DNA from: Xiphydria camelus
Lineage: Eukaryota; Arthropoda; Insecta; Hymenoptera; Xiphydriidae
Reading direction: 5' to 3'
DNA: 64,000 nucleotides
NCBI GenBank assembly: GCA_963678675.1
Contig: OY783199.1
Coordinates: forward strand, 22,255,546 to 22,319,545
Under the pieces are notes generated by a model. The model was given only the letters and a program-made list of their open reading frames with translations, was not told where the DNA came from and ran no database searches. Below are positions 1 through 12,551 of the stretch, one piece after another. The translations under genes were made by a program, and so were the position numbers. Position 1 is the stretch's first letter. The number at the start of each line of letters is the position of its first letter.

Positions 1-1283
1 TCAGATTTGAATAAAACTGTCTAAGTGTCTGAACTGAGTGTTTCCACCAATCTCTCGACCGGACCCTCTCCCACGCTTGCGCATAGAAATCCGAGAAGGA
101 AGGAAGGAAGGAGTAACCGGAAAACGAGACCGACCAACAGGAACAACTCCGGGGAAAAAGGTATATATATATATATATAGGTACATATTTATATATCTCT
201 CTCTCCTGAGTTCGCGAGCGCAAGGGTAAGTGTTGTCCCCCCTTTTTATGCTGGTAGTTAGCCGTAACGCCGAAATTTTTGTGGAAATCTCCGTTCAAAT
301 GGTGTTAGCTAGGCGCAGTGCTTTCGTTAGTGTTAGCAGGCCCTTCGCTTTCCCCCTTTGAGCGATTATTAGTCGTCTGTCACTCCCCAAGACGTGACAC
401 AGGAGAAGCTTAAAATACACATATCTCATTATCACAATTTCAGACTTATACTACTTTCCCCGCCGGACCGCCAATTTAAAGCTAATTAAATTGCCTACAA
501 ATTATATTCTCAAGTTCTACTCGTAGGATCAATGGTTTCGACGCAATTTCGGTCCAGAGCAGGTCTAAATCTAAAATTTTCAATCTTTGGAAAAACTGCC
601 CTATTTTCAAAGCGCCGTAATTCGGTAACCAATTGACCTACAGAGTTCCGGTTGGGCTTAATATATCACAAATTTAATGCTCTTAAAAAACGCATAACTT
701 TTGACAAAAAATGCATGGATTAGGAGATATAGAGCAGAATCTGAAACAAGTCCAAAAATTTCGCGGTTTTTGGTGTGTAAAAATTTTTCCACAACTTTTT
801 GAGAGTTGCAAACTTTGGTATACATAGCCCTAATGGATCCAAACAACATGCAGAAAAATCAGAGATACATCATGTTTTGTTAATTTATTGTTGATTTTGA
901 CCGGCCTACTACCTCGATGTGTCTCGGCAAGTGTCGTGCCGGCATGAGAAAGAGAGCGAAGCATGAGACAGAGCGTGGCTACAGAGTGGAGAAGGTTTAG
1001 GAGAAATGAGAAACGGTGTAGTCTCATTTTACTAATAGTCAGGGAGCTGGCATCCAAAATGTGCAAGTTTTCTCAACGCTAATTTTTTGAGATCAGGTTA
1101 CTTTTTAGTGATGGAAAGTAGGTAACTGTAGAGTCAGCACTTCCTGTACCGGGAAACCTGGCGCTGGGACGCTCGCAAAGGTGTCATATTAATTAACGCC
1201 TCTAAACTGTTTTCTCAAAGCTCAAAATTTATAGAAAACGAGCAAATATAATATAAAACAAGAATCCAAAAGTCAGACAGCAA
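1..1283. other. Intergenic AT-rich DNA
   Basis: No open frame here resembles a protein. A pure TA dinucleotide run lies at 162-179, after a short GGAA-rich stretch near 95-110. I see no RNA gene. Confidence 0.5.
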
Positions 1284-1810
1284 TATACGAGCCCGCGGTG
1301 CCGCTTCAGTTGGCCCAGTTGTAAAATTTCTCCGGTTATTAGCACCCAATCATGATAAATCTAAAGTTTGTCAATATTCACGTTATTTATTTTTCAACCA
1401 ACATTTTTACAGAGCTTAAGACCTACTAGCAGTTTATTCATTTTACGATAATAAACTGCAAACAAAATGAAAAAAATATTGCAAGTCTTGACAAATTCAC
1501 CACTGAGTAACATCGCTTTTATTTTTAATAACGGCCGCAATTTGTAATTAATTAATTAAATAATTAATTCGTATATAATGCTCGAAATGCTTGAAATAGT
1601 CAACGGATAAAATATGACCAAAAACGTTATTTTCTTCAATTCTGATTTTATTTTAAAATTGTACATTATGAAACACATTGTGCCGTGCAGTGTACTACAA
1701 AACATTATGTTTCAGCCTAGAAAAAATATAAGGCATCAGTAACTTTACAATTCATTTAATAATTGTTATTTTAGTGGGTGGGCCAACTGAAGCGGGACTG
1801 GGCTCGTATA
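1284..1810. mobile_element. MITE-like element with terminal inverted repeats
   Basis: The left end (TATACGAGCCC, then CCGCTTCAGTTGGCCCA) is matched in inverted orientation by the right end, which finishes GGGCTCGTATA. The inverted ends run for about 33 bp with a few mismatches. The interior is AT-rich and has no credible coding frame. TA at both outer edges would fit a TA-targeting family, but this is inference. Confidence 0.6.
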
Positions 1811-2164
1811 GGGACACGTGGCGTCAGCGCTACTTCATATCTGCCTATCAAAAATATGACGTGTGTCAATGCCCAGACAACGCGTGAGAATAATATTGTT
1901 GGAAATAAATTGAGATCGAGATCGTAAACAGTAGAAGCGTACGGGCTTGCGACTCGAAGCGGCCATTACCACGTGCGAGCAAGGCACGAAATCGAAAGGT
2001 AGTAGTGATCGGGAGTGTTCGTGTGGTAGAATCTCTTGTTCACTGGAAAAATGTCGAATGACCTTACTTATTTATATTATTTTTTTCATATGTATTAGAA
2101 TTTACATTTATCTTGTGTAGTATTAGTTTCTCAATAAAACATCAGCTACTCAAATATAAGAAAC

Positions 2165-2410
2165 ATCTGAAAATTAAGAAACCAGCACGAAAATTAAGAA
2201 TCCCATATATCTAAAAACTCAGAAACCTGCCTGAAAATTAAGAACCGTATATGTCTGAAAATTAAGAAACTTGTCTGGAAATTAAGAAACCTGCTTGAAA
2301 ATTAAGAACCATATATGCCTGAAAATTAAGAAACTTTTGTCTGAAAAACAAGAAATATTTCTCTAAAAATTTAGAATACAGCTTACATGAAATTTAAGAC
2401 ATATTTGTCT
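2165..2410. repeat. Degenerate minisatellite of a GAAAATTAAGAAAC-like unit
   Basis: The motif CTGAAAATTAAGAAAC recurs about ten times with variable 4-12 bp spacers, and copies drift towards the 3' side. No function is visible. Confidence 0.6.
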
Positions 2411-2453
2411 TTGATAAAAACTTCAGTGCTTTTTTCTTAAATTTAAGACAGAT

Positions 2454-2550
2454 ATTTTTAACAGTGTACGAGGGGGAGCGCCGGGAAGCGGCACGGGGAG
2501 GTTGGCGAGCGTAGCGAACAGGGGGCGGAGCCCTCTACTCTGTTAAAAAT
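2454..2550. repeat. Short inverted repeat enclosing a GC-rich segment
   Basis: ATTTTTAACAG at 2454-2464 is perfectly inverted at 2540-2550. The enclosed DNA is much more GC-rich than both flanks. It could be a very short non-autonomous element, or the terminus of a larger one that includes the preceding minisatellite. Confidence 0.4.
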
Positions 2551-3803
2551 TACTGATTACGATGGAGATACTGATTGTTGCAGAATTTCCGACACGGTTT
2601 TGATTTCACATTGAACGGGTATAAGTCTCTATAAGTGACTTTTTTGGAAAAAGTGAATTTTTCAGTTTTTTTCTTTTAAAAGGATGTTTATAATAAACTG
2701 TAATTTTTTATAAACCAATTTCCTTAAATTAGATACACGAAGAATTAATAAATCCGTTTTCAGAATGAACATATGTACAGCCGTTTCCGAATAAATTACT
2801 AAGAAAATTTTACCCTAACAGTGCAGCCATCTATTGAAAAAATTTCATACTATTTGTCGGGGACATTTAGCCTGGGGAAATTACATGAATTGTGTAATGA
2901 TGTGTTGAAAGAGAATAACATTAGAAATAAGGTGGTCTTTGAAAAAATGAAATTAAGCATAAAATAAGCTCAAAAATCGTTTTTGAAACATCGACTTAGC
3001 TCCGCCCACAAGAAACGGCGCGATAAATACAGATAACAGCTGTGACGTCACGAATCGTCCGCTAGTCGCCGGCTAGCTACAAGTTTACCGCTTGCAGTTG
3101 GCGCTGTGCGCATTCTTCGTTCAAATTTTCTCAGAGTTTGGTCAATTGCGAACTGTGAAATTTGTGCGACGTAACTACTATATGACCGATAGTGTCGCAG
3201 AAGAAAAACCGTCTCAAAGAAATTATTATTGTATAAAAGAGTCAATTTTTGATAAATTATCGGACTGCCCCTGAACAAAACCAGGTTCCACCATTTTTGC
3301 CTTGTACGAGTAGCAGTATCTAATGAGTTTGTAAGTATGTAAAATATACACTGCAAACACTTTCGCGACCGACATACGCAAGAATCAAATTTACGCAATA
3401 CACACTACGGCTGCCGCGGACGATCCGGGACGTCACCCAGCCGACTAACCGCTCACGAAGCGTTTTCGATCACGTAACAAAGTAGGCATTCCGCTGCGAA
3501 ACAAACTTACAAATATTTTGCTTGATGCCCGTTTTTTTGGGGAAAAAATTATCTCATGTCATCTTAAGAAGGCTACTACATCGCCTAAAGCAGAAATTCC
3601 AAATGATTTAAAATTCATGTAATTTCTCCATTCTGGAATGAGAAAAAAATCATTAGAGATACTCTAAACAACAGCGAAATGCGGCCTTAGTATATTTAGT
3701 TCCCAGCATTATAAAAATATTTTCTACAAAATTGCAAACTATTTCTCTAGTTAGCAGTATTATAAGAATGAATGAAATGCGACCGCGACTAAATTTCTTT
3801 CTG

Positions 3804-4017
3804 ATAATTGCAATTATTGCAAATTTCCAATAGAAATGTTGAACATATCGTTTTTATGTTATGTAATATTTCAATTTCCGGATTAATAGAAACATTTTCT
3901 ACATGTAATTATAATTGCAATTATTGCAAATTTCCAATAGAAATGTTGAAAATATCGTTTTTATGTTATGTAATATTTCAATTTCCGGATTAATAGAAAC
4001 ATTTTCTATATGTAGCT
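3804..4017. repeat. Tandem duplication, 107-bp unit, two copies
   Basis: Positions 3804-3910 are repeated at 3911-4017 with only a few differences. Both copies start ATAATTGCAATTATTGCAAA. The near identity implies a recent duplication. The small reading frame across it is a consequence of the repeat. Confidence 0.85.
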
Positions 4018-5044
4018 CCGAATAATGACATCGATTAGTTAAAAGAACACCTATTGCGTATGAAGAGGGATCGATCCGGTTAGGAGTAACAAGTAGAGGA
4101 GTGTTGTTGAGTTGTGCGTACTTAAGGTAAATACGTTGCCTCTTGGAGGGATTTTTGGAGTTGAAATCAATATAAGTATGGCAATAGAAGCTCCAAATAT
4201 TCTTTCATTATTATTCATCCTCATATTGAACAACTATTCATTAGCTAATATTGTATTTTGTAAAAAGGAAAAAAGTGCAAAAGCGAAAAATCTCTCGTGC
4301 GTAGGGTAATTGTACTCAGAACGCGAAAGACATAGGAAGCAACTGAATGAAATGAACTTTTTATGGAATATTAATACGAAAATGAGAAAATGTATTCAGC
4401 GAATGTTTATTTTATTGAAAGTTAGTAACAAAATTAGGAAAATCACTTTCTTAAGCAAGAAGATATTTTAGCGGAAAGAAATGAACAATAGCTCAAAAAG
4501 CACGAAAAATAACGTACCTTCGTAAAATGTGTTGTTAAATAAATAAATAAAAATTACGGATTTACCACTTTATTTCCTAGACCTCCAAAATTACATCAAA
4601 ACTCTTCACTCCGACTTCACTCTTTCCGACTTCTGTTATTAGCAATGCTTCAAATCAATATAACTTAGTTATATCATAAAGAATTATCTTTTACTTCAAC
4701 ATTTCGATTCGATGACATTTCCTTCTATTGAAGAAGTAACCAAAACCACGATGCGCGCAATTACCCACTGCACACAATTCCCCTGCTTTCCCCTATCGAT
4801 AAACATGCGCGCGTTCATCGATACATCTCGTCGTCTCGTCTCACTCGACCCCCCATCCTGTTCCGACACGCGCGTCGGCCAATTGCGTCATACGAGCCAC
4901 AAAATCGAATTAAAAAAGTGAATTTGTCGAATGAGTTCTTTATTCTGCAATATGGCTAACCGGAGATCCGATACGAATGAATGTAAAGTTTACAGAATGT
5001 TGAAATTAACATTTTAAAATCGAAGCCGGTTCACATGTTTAATA

Positions 5045-5479
5045 CAGGGTGCGGCAAAATGATAGACACTATTTGGGATGTCAATAAAAACCAAACCACA
5101 CGAAGCAAAGAAAAAAGTTTTTTATTTTTGGAAACTACATGTCATGCCATCTTGAAACGTTATATTCGAAAAATTACATGTCTTAAATGATGGCCATAAA
5201 CTTAAGTTTGTGCCATTTTCAGTTATCGACATAGCTTGGAAAGGAGCGCATCGCGATTCCGCAAGAGATCATCCGTAGAGTAATAGCGCGCTTCCGTGAA
5301 AACCTTCAAGAGTGTATCGACAATAATGACCGTCATTTAAGAGATGTAATTTTCCGAACGTAACGTTTCAAAATGGCATGATATGTAGTTTCCAAAAATA
5401 AAAAAATTTTTTTTTGCTTTGTGTGGTTTGGTTTTTATTGACATCCCAAATATAGTGTCTATCATTTTGCCGCACCCTG
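5045..5479. mobile_element. TA-flanked MITE (Tc1/mariner-like ends)
   Basis: The ends are CAGGGTGCGGCAAAATGATA and its inverse, with inverted homology of about 115 bp on each side. Both termini are bordered by TA (5043-5044 and 5480-5481), the target duplication typical of Tc1/mariner elements. No transposase is left in the roughly 200-bp centre. Confidence 0.8.
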
Positions 5480-6822
5480 TATAAATGCAAGAGACGACTT
5501 TTATAGCTAATGGACATTTACTTATTTTAATTTGTAAATACGTTATGCGACTCCGAATTTAAATCGTTAATTTTGTTGTTCTACAAGTCCCGAATCGGCT
5601 TACTCCAGAGATTTCACGGAATAAATATTTAATCTGGTAAATCTTCTCTCCAGTCAAAGCTTTTATTTAGACGGAAGTACGCCCGGAATAGGTCTCCTTT
5701 TTTAGCCTCTTCATTACTCCAACAAGCAACGCTTGCGATATCCCTTAAGAAGTAACAAAACAATTTTTAATAACTCGTGTCGCTTTATCGAGTTAGTCGA
5801 TTTGTAATACAGCTAGTGCTAAATATATCGTAGTCTTTTAATATCAGAAAAATACCATTCTTACACCTTTTCACGCTTGAAGCACATTATCTCGTACGAA
5901 TAAAAAATGCATAAGAATCTGTACGCGGCTTCTTCAGTTCGATGACCACGTCTCTCGCAAAACACGCTATTACAGCGCTGTATCGCGCGTTCGCAGTCCC
6001 TCTCTTCTTCCCACCAGTTATCCCCGCAATCCTCCCCCTATCATCTGACGCCCCCGCCGCCGCCACCCGCGCCGCTGCGGCTGTGGCGCGCAGTCGTTCG
6101 AAAGAAGGTAATTTCTCGGCGGTTGATGAATGTGAAATAATTCCGCGCGGTAAAAAATGAGAGAAAAAGAAAATACCTCGCAGCGGAAGGCGCCGGATAA
6201 GAAAAAGAGTAAGTAGCTGGTAGAGGAGGCAGGAGTAGGGGGATGGGGGTCATTCGCAGGGGTGGGAGACGAGTCCACGGGGACATAAGGTGGTCGTGCG
6301 TTTCGTGTAAACAGCGAGTGCCTTTATTCCTGAAGAGTGAGAGAGTCAGGGAGAAAGAGAAGGAGAGGGGGGTGGAAGAGAATGAAGTGAGAAACTAGTA
6401 TTATTGAATAAACAAATCTGGAACTCTAAAACAGGGTGCCGCGGCGTTTGGGGTGGGCGCGATCGAGATAGGCTCGAGAACGTGGCGGTGGAGTATCATT
6501 TGCGACTGCCTGCTAAATCTACCCTCTCCTCCTCGTTCACCCTTCCGAAGTGTCTTCCGGCCCTTCGCATCGGTTTCAAAAATGTTCCAGTGGTGCCAAA
6601 GCAATTTTACCGTCTGGCGAGAGGAGAGCATGCCTCGAAATTACACCCCCCCCCCCCCCCCCCAAGATCACTGCTAAAGAGCGGCCACCCTTCAGCCTCG
6701 GGCCACGTCGACTTTACGGACAGCTGTTAACACCCATTATGATCGAATTCCAGTGGCGAGCGAATGGGATTTGGCATCAGCAGCGAGTGGCCGCGCCCGA
6801 ATTAAAATGTAAGGGAACCATA
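5480..6822. other. Intergenic DNA turning CpG-rich
   Basis: AT-rich to about 5930, then CpG-rich. A run of 18 C lies at 6646-6663. The overlapping frames around 6400-6850 are low-complexity and show no recognisable domain. I see no gene. Confidence 0.4.
6060..6115 (+). repeat. Dispersed GC-rich repeat, copy 1 (partial)
   Basis: The segment containing GCCGCTGCGGC, GGCGCGCAGTCG and GGTAATTTC resembles parts of the longer segment at 24095-24250, which is related to 19800-19965. It looks like a short diverged member of the same family. Confidence 0.35.
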
Positions 6823-7061
6823 CTGCCCAACTATGGAGAAAGACAGTAACTGCTAACCGACAAACTTGTGGAAAATCAACTGTAACTTTGATGCCTTTAG
6901 CCGAAGGGTTTCCAAGACAGATTACTAATAAAACCTAGCTTTAACATTAAAAAAGGGTACAAAATTTGGGTACAAAATGATTCAAGATATTCAATGGTAG
7001 GTACCAAAAAACGCATCTCGGTTTGTTTTGCTAGTTACTGCCTTTCTCCATAGTTGGGCAG
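6823..7061. mobile_element. MITE with CATA target duplication
   Basis: The ends CTGCCCAACTATGGAGAAAG and the inverted copy are nearly identical over about 30 bp. The 4-bp sequence CATA flanks both sides (6819-6822 and 7062-7065). The 239-bp element has no coding capacity. TA alone could be the true duplication. Confidence 0.75.
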
Positions 7062-7065
7062 CATA

Positions 7066-8515
7066 CACTCCCGTGGAGAGAGGGGGGAGTCGGACGAAAA
7101 GTTGACTATTTACATAACTAAACTATTCCACGGTCCTGGCGTGCTGTGCTTAGTGTGGATGCCGAGTTGGATACCTTCCCTGTGCGCGCGCGTACGGGTA
7201 ATTTTATAATAGTATATAATGCACGCGCGCCAAAGCAGTCTACCACACAGTAAATGGCGTAAACTGCGAAAGTAGCGTTGAGGGTTTCAGTAGTGAGGGA
7301 GGGGGCCAGAAGAGAGACCACTTAGTTTAGCGATGGAGATATTAAATGTGGGATTATGTATGAGACGTTATGCGAAATTGCCAAGGCACGCGGGAGTCGT
7401 ATACGAGGAGGCGGGCGTGTGTGTATACCAGATGTATACGAGGGAAAAACGGAGTGGAATTGTGGTCGGTGAAATAGGAGGCACAGGACGAGACGCGGGA
7501 GAACTTTCCCATTAATTGTCAGTTCCATTCTTGGCCTTATACCGCGCGTATATGTATTTTCGCTGACGACTCCGCCGGTTGCCGCAGTCTCTGGTAGTAA
7601 CCGTGAATGCGTTGTCTGGATACAGACGCTCCTTTTCTCCTTTCAGTGGAAATAGCTGCGCAATTAAATACGAACGCCACGTTCTATGGAACGATGGCGC
7701 GAGAAGAGTCTGCGCTTTGCGTTCATCGCGGCGGCTTCCCTTTAAAAGGGAAAATTGAGCGATGTATACCGAGCGGTCCTTAACCTCTTACACATCAAAT
7801 TGACTTCCGTAAGAAACCCATTGGATTTCCATAATGGTTCATACAGAACTTCCATGATGGAACTTCTCAGGAATATTCTTAATGACCGTTAGTTCGAAAT
7901 GCAAGGGATTTCGATTATGGGTATTTTTCGGAGGTTATATGGATATGCACAAAAATATAAATGGAAATTTTTAATGATTTTCAATAGATATTGTTCTGTT
8001 TCTACTTTAAAAAAATACCGTATTTTAAACGTAAACATGTAGTATTATATTAGTAGCTATGATACACGAAACTTACGAATTTATATTTGTGTTTTATTTC
8101 AATTACGGGTCTTTTCTTTTAGAAAACGTAACTCAGTGTAACAATTAGAAAATATGTAATCGAAAATCATGAATAGAATCGACGTGTGTCAACAATTCAG
8201 TTCAAAAGGACATAACTACTGAGACGACAAAACACTATGAGTCATGCTTTTTCTTACTTGAAATCATGAATCATTACGTTCTTTCAAACTGCATTGTCAA
8301 GGTATATGTAATGAACAATTAACAATTGTTTATGCCCCTTTTAACACCAAAAAAATTTTATAGGAAGATTTTGATAAGAGGTGTACGAGAGTTATTAAAA
8401 CTCTGTATACGTCTCTACGTTGTTGACATTCTGCCGTTATTTTACTGCCATGGCAATAGCGAAAAGATAAGAATTTCATTATTTGTAAGATGTGTGAAAA
8501 TCTAACTTGAAATCA
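7066..8515. other. Intergenic DNA
   Basis: Mixed composition with no coding frame I can support. The stretches 7790-7900 and 8830-8945 both carry repeated TTCCAT/ATGGAA motifs in opposite sense and may be the ends of one decayed element spanning the fold-back between them. Confidence 0.35.
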
Positions 8516-8758
8516 ATTGAGCCGTTGAAAGTCAGAATGGTCTAAGTCACATTTCATGTAAGCTGAGATTATTTGACTGCAAAGTTAAGTACAATTTGAC
8601 AAATCTGTCTAGATGATACAAAACAGATATTTACGATTTAAAGTATCTGTTTGTATCATCTAGACAGATTTTTCAAATTGTACTTAACTTTGCAGTCGAA
8701 TAATCTCAGCTTACATGAAATGTGTGACTTAGACCATTCTGGCTTTCAACGGCTCAAT
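8516..8758. repeat. Long fold-back (about 115-bp arms)
   Basis: The left arm from ATTGAGCC at 8516 is inverted almost perfectly up to GGCTCAAT at 8758, with a loop of only about 10-20 bp. The arms include AGTACAATTTGACAAATCTG and its inverse. The high arm identity suggests a recent fold-back MITE. RNA from either strand would make a long hairpin. Confidence 0.85.
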
Positions 8759-8950
8759 TAATGTATAATTTAGTTCTTAATATGAGAAAATGTAATACAT
8801 ATGAGTACCTATATAGGTACTATTGACACTTTCGCATGGAACTCAAGTCTCAATATCCATTCAATGAACTCTTATGGAAGTCCCGTGAATTTTCATGTTC
8901 GGAAGTTTCTTGTATAGAAGTTCATGGAATATCCACGGGAAACGCTGTCC

Positions 8951-10063
8951 CGAGTCGAAATTTAAATTCTAATTTGAACCTATGGATCCTCACTGAGGAT
9001 CTCGAGGTTGAAAGTTAGTTTTCAAGGATCCGGATATCTGTGTAATGAAAACCTAACTTGAATCTATAAACTGCGTAAATATTTCCACTCTTCGCAAGTT
9101 TAGGTTCAAATTAGGTTTTCATAACTCTCACCTGTTCGTGATTTTGCAAAAAGGGGACGCACGCAATGGTCTTTACACTGCTACCTACCGACCCGCCTGC
9201 CAACCCGCCTAGTAGAGTGTCGGTATTTTATCATACCCTACCCCGGGACTCGAACCTGCGGTCTTTAAGACGAGCTGGTTCGAAACTGGGGATGCTTTCG
9301 CACTCTACCAATTGAGCCACCGACTCTTCAATTGGTGTTGGTCGACTCCAGTCATATATAGAAACCGAACATGACAGTGACTGCTCTCGAAGGTTCTTCT
9401 CATTAAACTTTATAAAATAATTTGATACTTTCTTTTTCAAAACAGTAGCGATTATGATAATTAATCATTCATTATTTATGGAATAATTCGGTACAACTGT
9501 ATAGCCACGATGCTCTTAGTTTATGTCACGTCACACGAACACACTACGGTGATGCCACTCCGTGTCACTGCGTGCTTCTAGCGTGCAAATGCACGCTTTG
9601 CTATCGGGGTTATAGAAGTGAATATAAATTAAAAGCAAAGAAAGAGAGAGATAATAGTTCACTTTGATAATCTCCACAACTGTGTACTAATATAAAGTAT
9701 AAACTAATACTCTCAGTAATATTCAGCTGTTAAAATTCTATAAATCTGATAATAGGTTTATTATAATATAGCAAATTTTGAAATTTGTGAAACTGATTAT
9801 TTATAAATTTTAATGACTTTTCATCAGAACGTCTGTTATGTAGAATAATGAGGCTGGAAATAGAGTTTCAAGTTTGTCTGAGGTCCAGAAGGTCGAAATT
9901 AGAGTCGGAAGTATACTCAAATTCTAATTTAAACCTGTTCGTGATCATCTGAGCACGATGATCACGAAATTAGAGTTACACCTACAGCGGCAAACTAATA
10001 CTTTGGAGAAATGAGGGTTTCCAGGTTCAGATTAGAGAGAGTTTAAATTTCGACTCGCGGGGT
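8951..10063. mobile_element. Element with diverged terminal inverted repeats
   Basis: CCCGAGTCGAAATTTAAA at the left is inverted near 10040-10063, and adjacent sequence (AATTTGAACCT versus AGGTTCAGATT) continues the match. The interior is about 1.1 kb and contains the tRNA-like segment near 9237-9324. No transposase frame is seen. Boundaries are approximate. Confidence 0.5.
9237..9324 (-). ncRNA. tRNA-like segment with A and B boxes
   Basis: On the minus strand TGGCTCAATTGG matches the tRNA A-box consensus and GGTTCGAGTCC the B box, about 50 bp apart. The D arm is plausible. The T arm has mismatches and the acceptor ends do not pair, so a functional tRNA is unlikely. It is better read as a tRNA pseudogene or the head of a tRNA-derived SINE. 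Which tRNA it derives from cannot be told. Confidence 0.45.
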
Positions 10064-10454
10064 GCTATGTGTGTTAATATTGAGTCAATAAATGGGTATC
10101 TACCAAGGTATTCTCTCATTCGATATTCTTTAAAATAATAAGACTCTCAATGCCGGATTTCATTTCGACTCACCCAACGATGACTGTAGTAACTCATTTT
10201 TTGTACTTCTGAGATACGATAGTTTTCGACGGAAGATGTTTATAAATCGGAGATACTATTAAACGTACATGGTAATGTTTGTTGCCCACATTACTATTTT
10301 GTGAGATACGACTCTTTTCTGGGGAAGATATCATTATGTTTTACTCTTCTGTACTTGTAATTCAAAAAGTACATTTGAGTTGCTACAGTCTTCGTTGGAC
10401 GAGTCGATTTGTGCTCCGTATTTTGAATCTAATTCGGTCTTTAAATTTTAAAAA

Positions 10455-10618
10455 ATTCATATTTTTAAATTCAATTTGTAATCTGTGTGCCTATTAAATA
10501 TCATCCGAAAATGAAAATATCCGAAAAAATAATTATTCGCTGAGTTATAAATGCGTTTCTCTCTATAACATCGTGGCGTCGCGTCGTCGAAACGTCAGAG
10601 AGATGCACTTATGTTAAG
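10455..10618 (+). repeat. Dispersed repeat family R1, copy 1
   Basis: This shares an extended match with 25831-25986 (same strand) and 41235-41393 (opposite strand), including ATTATTCGCTGAGTTA, a TTCTCTCTA stretch, and CATCGTG before GTCGAAACG. Spaced point differences show three old copies of one element. No coding frame. Confidence 0.75.
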
Positions 10619-10953
10619 TAACGAGTGCAAGAGATAGACTCACAGAACGATGACGTAGCTACATTTTTTAATGTTTTCCAGCTTAAATAAGGCCGAAAAT
10701 GAAAAATGGAAAAACACGGGATAAATAATTTTACGAAAATATCTTAAAAATCGAATTGCATTAAGACGATGGAAAATAATAGGAAACCGGCGTAAAAATC
10801 TTATCAATTTGAAAAATATTTACGCGAAAGGAATATTTTTCTGTGTCCGAAAATATATGTAAGGATTAACGTATTATAATAGCGTCAAACTGACAAGATA
10901 TGGAAGACGAAATGAAATTATTTATAGCACCCCTAATCAATTAATTCGAATAA

Positions 10954-11945
10954 ATATGGGACGTTTTGTGTCGACAACCACTTTTTCATGATGGTCTCAA
11001 AAAAATCTGATTTTTTTTACATAGTCATGCTAAACGAAAAAACATTACCTGAATTTTTTCAGATTTTGTTCACGCGCCGTTAATGGTATACATCGATTTG
11101 AAAAATAAATGTAAACTTTAAAGTTTCAAGTGTACTATTAATGGAATAAACAACTATGTATACATGAAAATTTTTTTTCCCTCTATTTAAAAAAAAAAGT
11201 CAAAATTTTTAAGTGACTAAAAGGCATTTTCTTACAAAAAAAGTGAAAAAAAAAACAGAAAATATTTATTTCGCCAATGCGACAGTCGATTTTTCTTAAA
11301 AAAATTCAGTATATTTGAGATCAATAAAAACTATGTAGAAAAAAATTTGGTAGTGGGAGGGCCATTTCTTCATGAGGAAAAAAATTATTTTCGTTTTTTC
11401 TTACAAATTTTTTTACAAATCAGAAAATGTTCTTTATCATTCTATGCCTCTATGCATAGAACATTTTCTGATTAAAAAAAAATTTTTAAGAAAAAACGAA
11501 AAGAATTTTTTTCTTCATGAAGGAATGGCCCTCCCACTACCAAATTTTTGTCTACATAGTTTTTATTGATTTCAAATATACTGAATTTTGTTACGAAAAA
11601 TCGACTGTCGCATTGGCGAAATAAATATTTTCTGGTGTTCTTTTTCACTTTTTGTAAAAAAATGCCTTTTAATGTAACTTAAAAATTTTGATATATTTTT
11701 TTTTAATTGAGAAAAAAAATGTTCATGTATACAAAGTTGTTTATGCCATTAATAGTACCTATACTTGAAACTTTAAAGTTAAAATTTATTTTTCAAATCG
11801 ATGTATACCATTAACGACGCGTGAAAAAAATTTAAACAAATTCAGGTAATGTTTTTTCATCAAGTATGACTATGTAAATAAAAATCAGATTTTTTGTGAG
11901 ACCCTCTTGAAAAAAGTGGCTGTCTTGACACAGAATGCCCCATAT
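10954..11945. mobile_element. Near-complete palindrome, about 480-bp arms
   Basis: The left end ATATGGGACGTTTTGTGTCG is inverted at the right end (CACAGAATGCCCCATAT). The inversion continues inwards nearly to a centre around 11445, where ATGCCTCTATGCAT forms the turn. It is AT-rich and has no credible protein. It is best explained as a fold-back element or two head-to-head copies. Confidence 0.75.
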
Positions 11946-12105
11946 ATCCGTATGTGTAAACGCTGCATCCGAAGTATTCGTTCAGGATGCTCTCTCGACT
12001 TTTGCAAATAATTCCGAAACTCCCATGCATTTTAAGAACATTGAAGAAGTGTGTGTTTGCACTTATTTATATGCCACAGGTAAGAACCGACCTTCCGAGT
12101 CCACA

Positions 12106-12152
12106 CTACTCGGCAATTGCCGAGTAGAGCTGTTGCTCGGCGTCCGCCGAGC
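12106..12152. repeat. Cluster of short perfect palindromes
   Basis: A perfect 22-bp palindrome sits at 12106-12127. GCTCGGCG and CGCCGAGC at 12135-12152 then form an 8-bp stem with a 2-base turn. The surrounding 12090-12200 (CCGAGTCCACAC to GGGCTCCACC) looks like the remains of a small MITE with imperfect ends. Confidence 0.5.
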
Positions 12153-12200
12153 AGTCGCTCGGTATTCGTCGACTGCCGAATGTTCGGGCTCCACCTTTAA

Positions 12201-12310
12201 GGGGCCGTTCATAAATTACGTAAGACGTTTTTGAGGCTAATTTGGCCCTCCCCCTCCCCCCCTATTATAAGATATCATAAGAATCCATTTACTCCCCCCT
12301 ACCCCTTGAT
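12201..12310. repeat. Possible transposon terminus
   Basis: GGGGCCGTTCATAAATTACG, followed by a C-rich tract and TAAGAAA repeats, has the look of a DNA-transposon terminal repeat. It lies just outside the downstream end of the minus-strand transposase pseudogene that follows. No matching inverted partner was found on the far side. Confidence 0.3.
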
Positions 12311-12551
12311 AAGAAATTTTCGTAAGAAATAACCGTATTTATAAAATAAAAAACCGTTTAATCAAAAAATATCCTTTATTGCCATCTTACTACTAATAAT
12401 CTTATTATTAATAATCATCTGTATTGATAATAATCTGTATTAATAATAATTATCTGCATTAATATTAATTTTATTAATTCATCACATTGTTGACCAGAAT
12501 CAGTTCAGTAAAACCTAAGATGTTGAACAAAATAGATAAATAATTAAACTT

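Noticed and set aside
6401..6849. Overlapping frames on both strands near the C-run
   Set aside because: All three overlap one another, are proline-rich because of the C-run, and show no recognisable protein or splice structure.
12201..12310. Assigning a transposon superfamily from the GGGGCCGTTCATAAATTACG end
   Set aside because: No inverted partner or target duplication could be found, so naming a family would be a guess.
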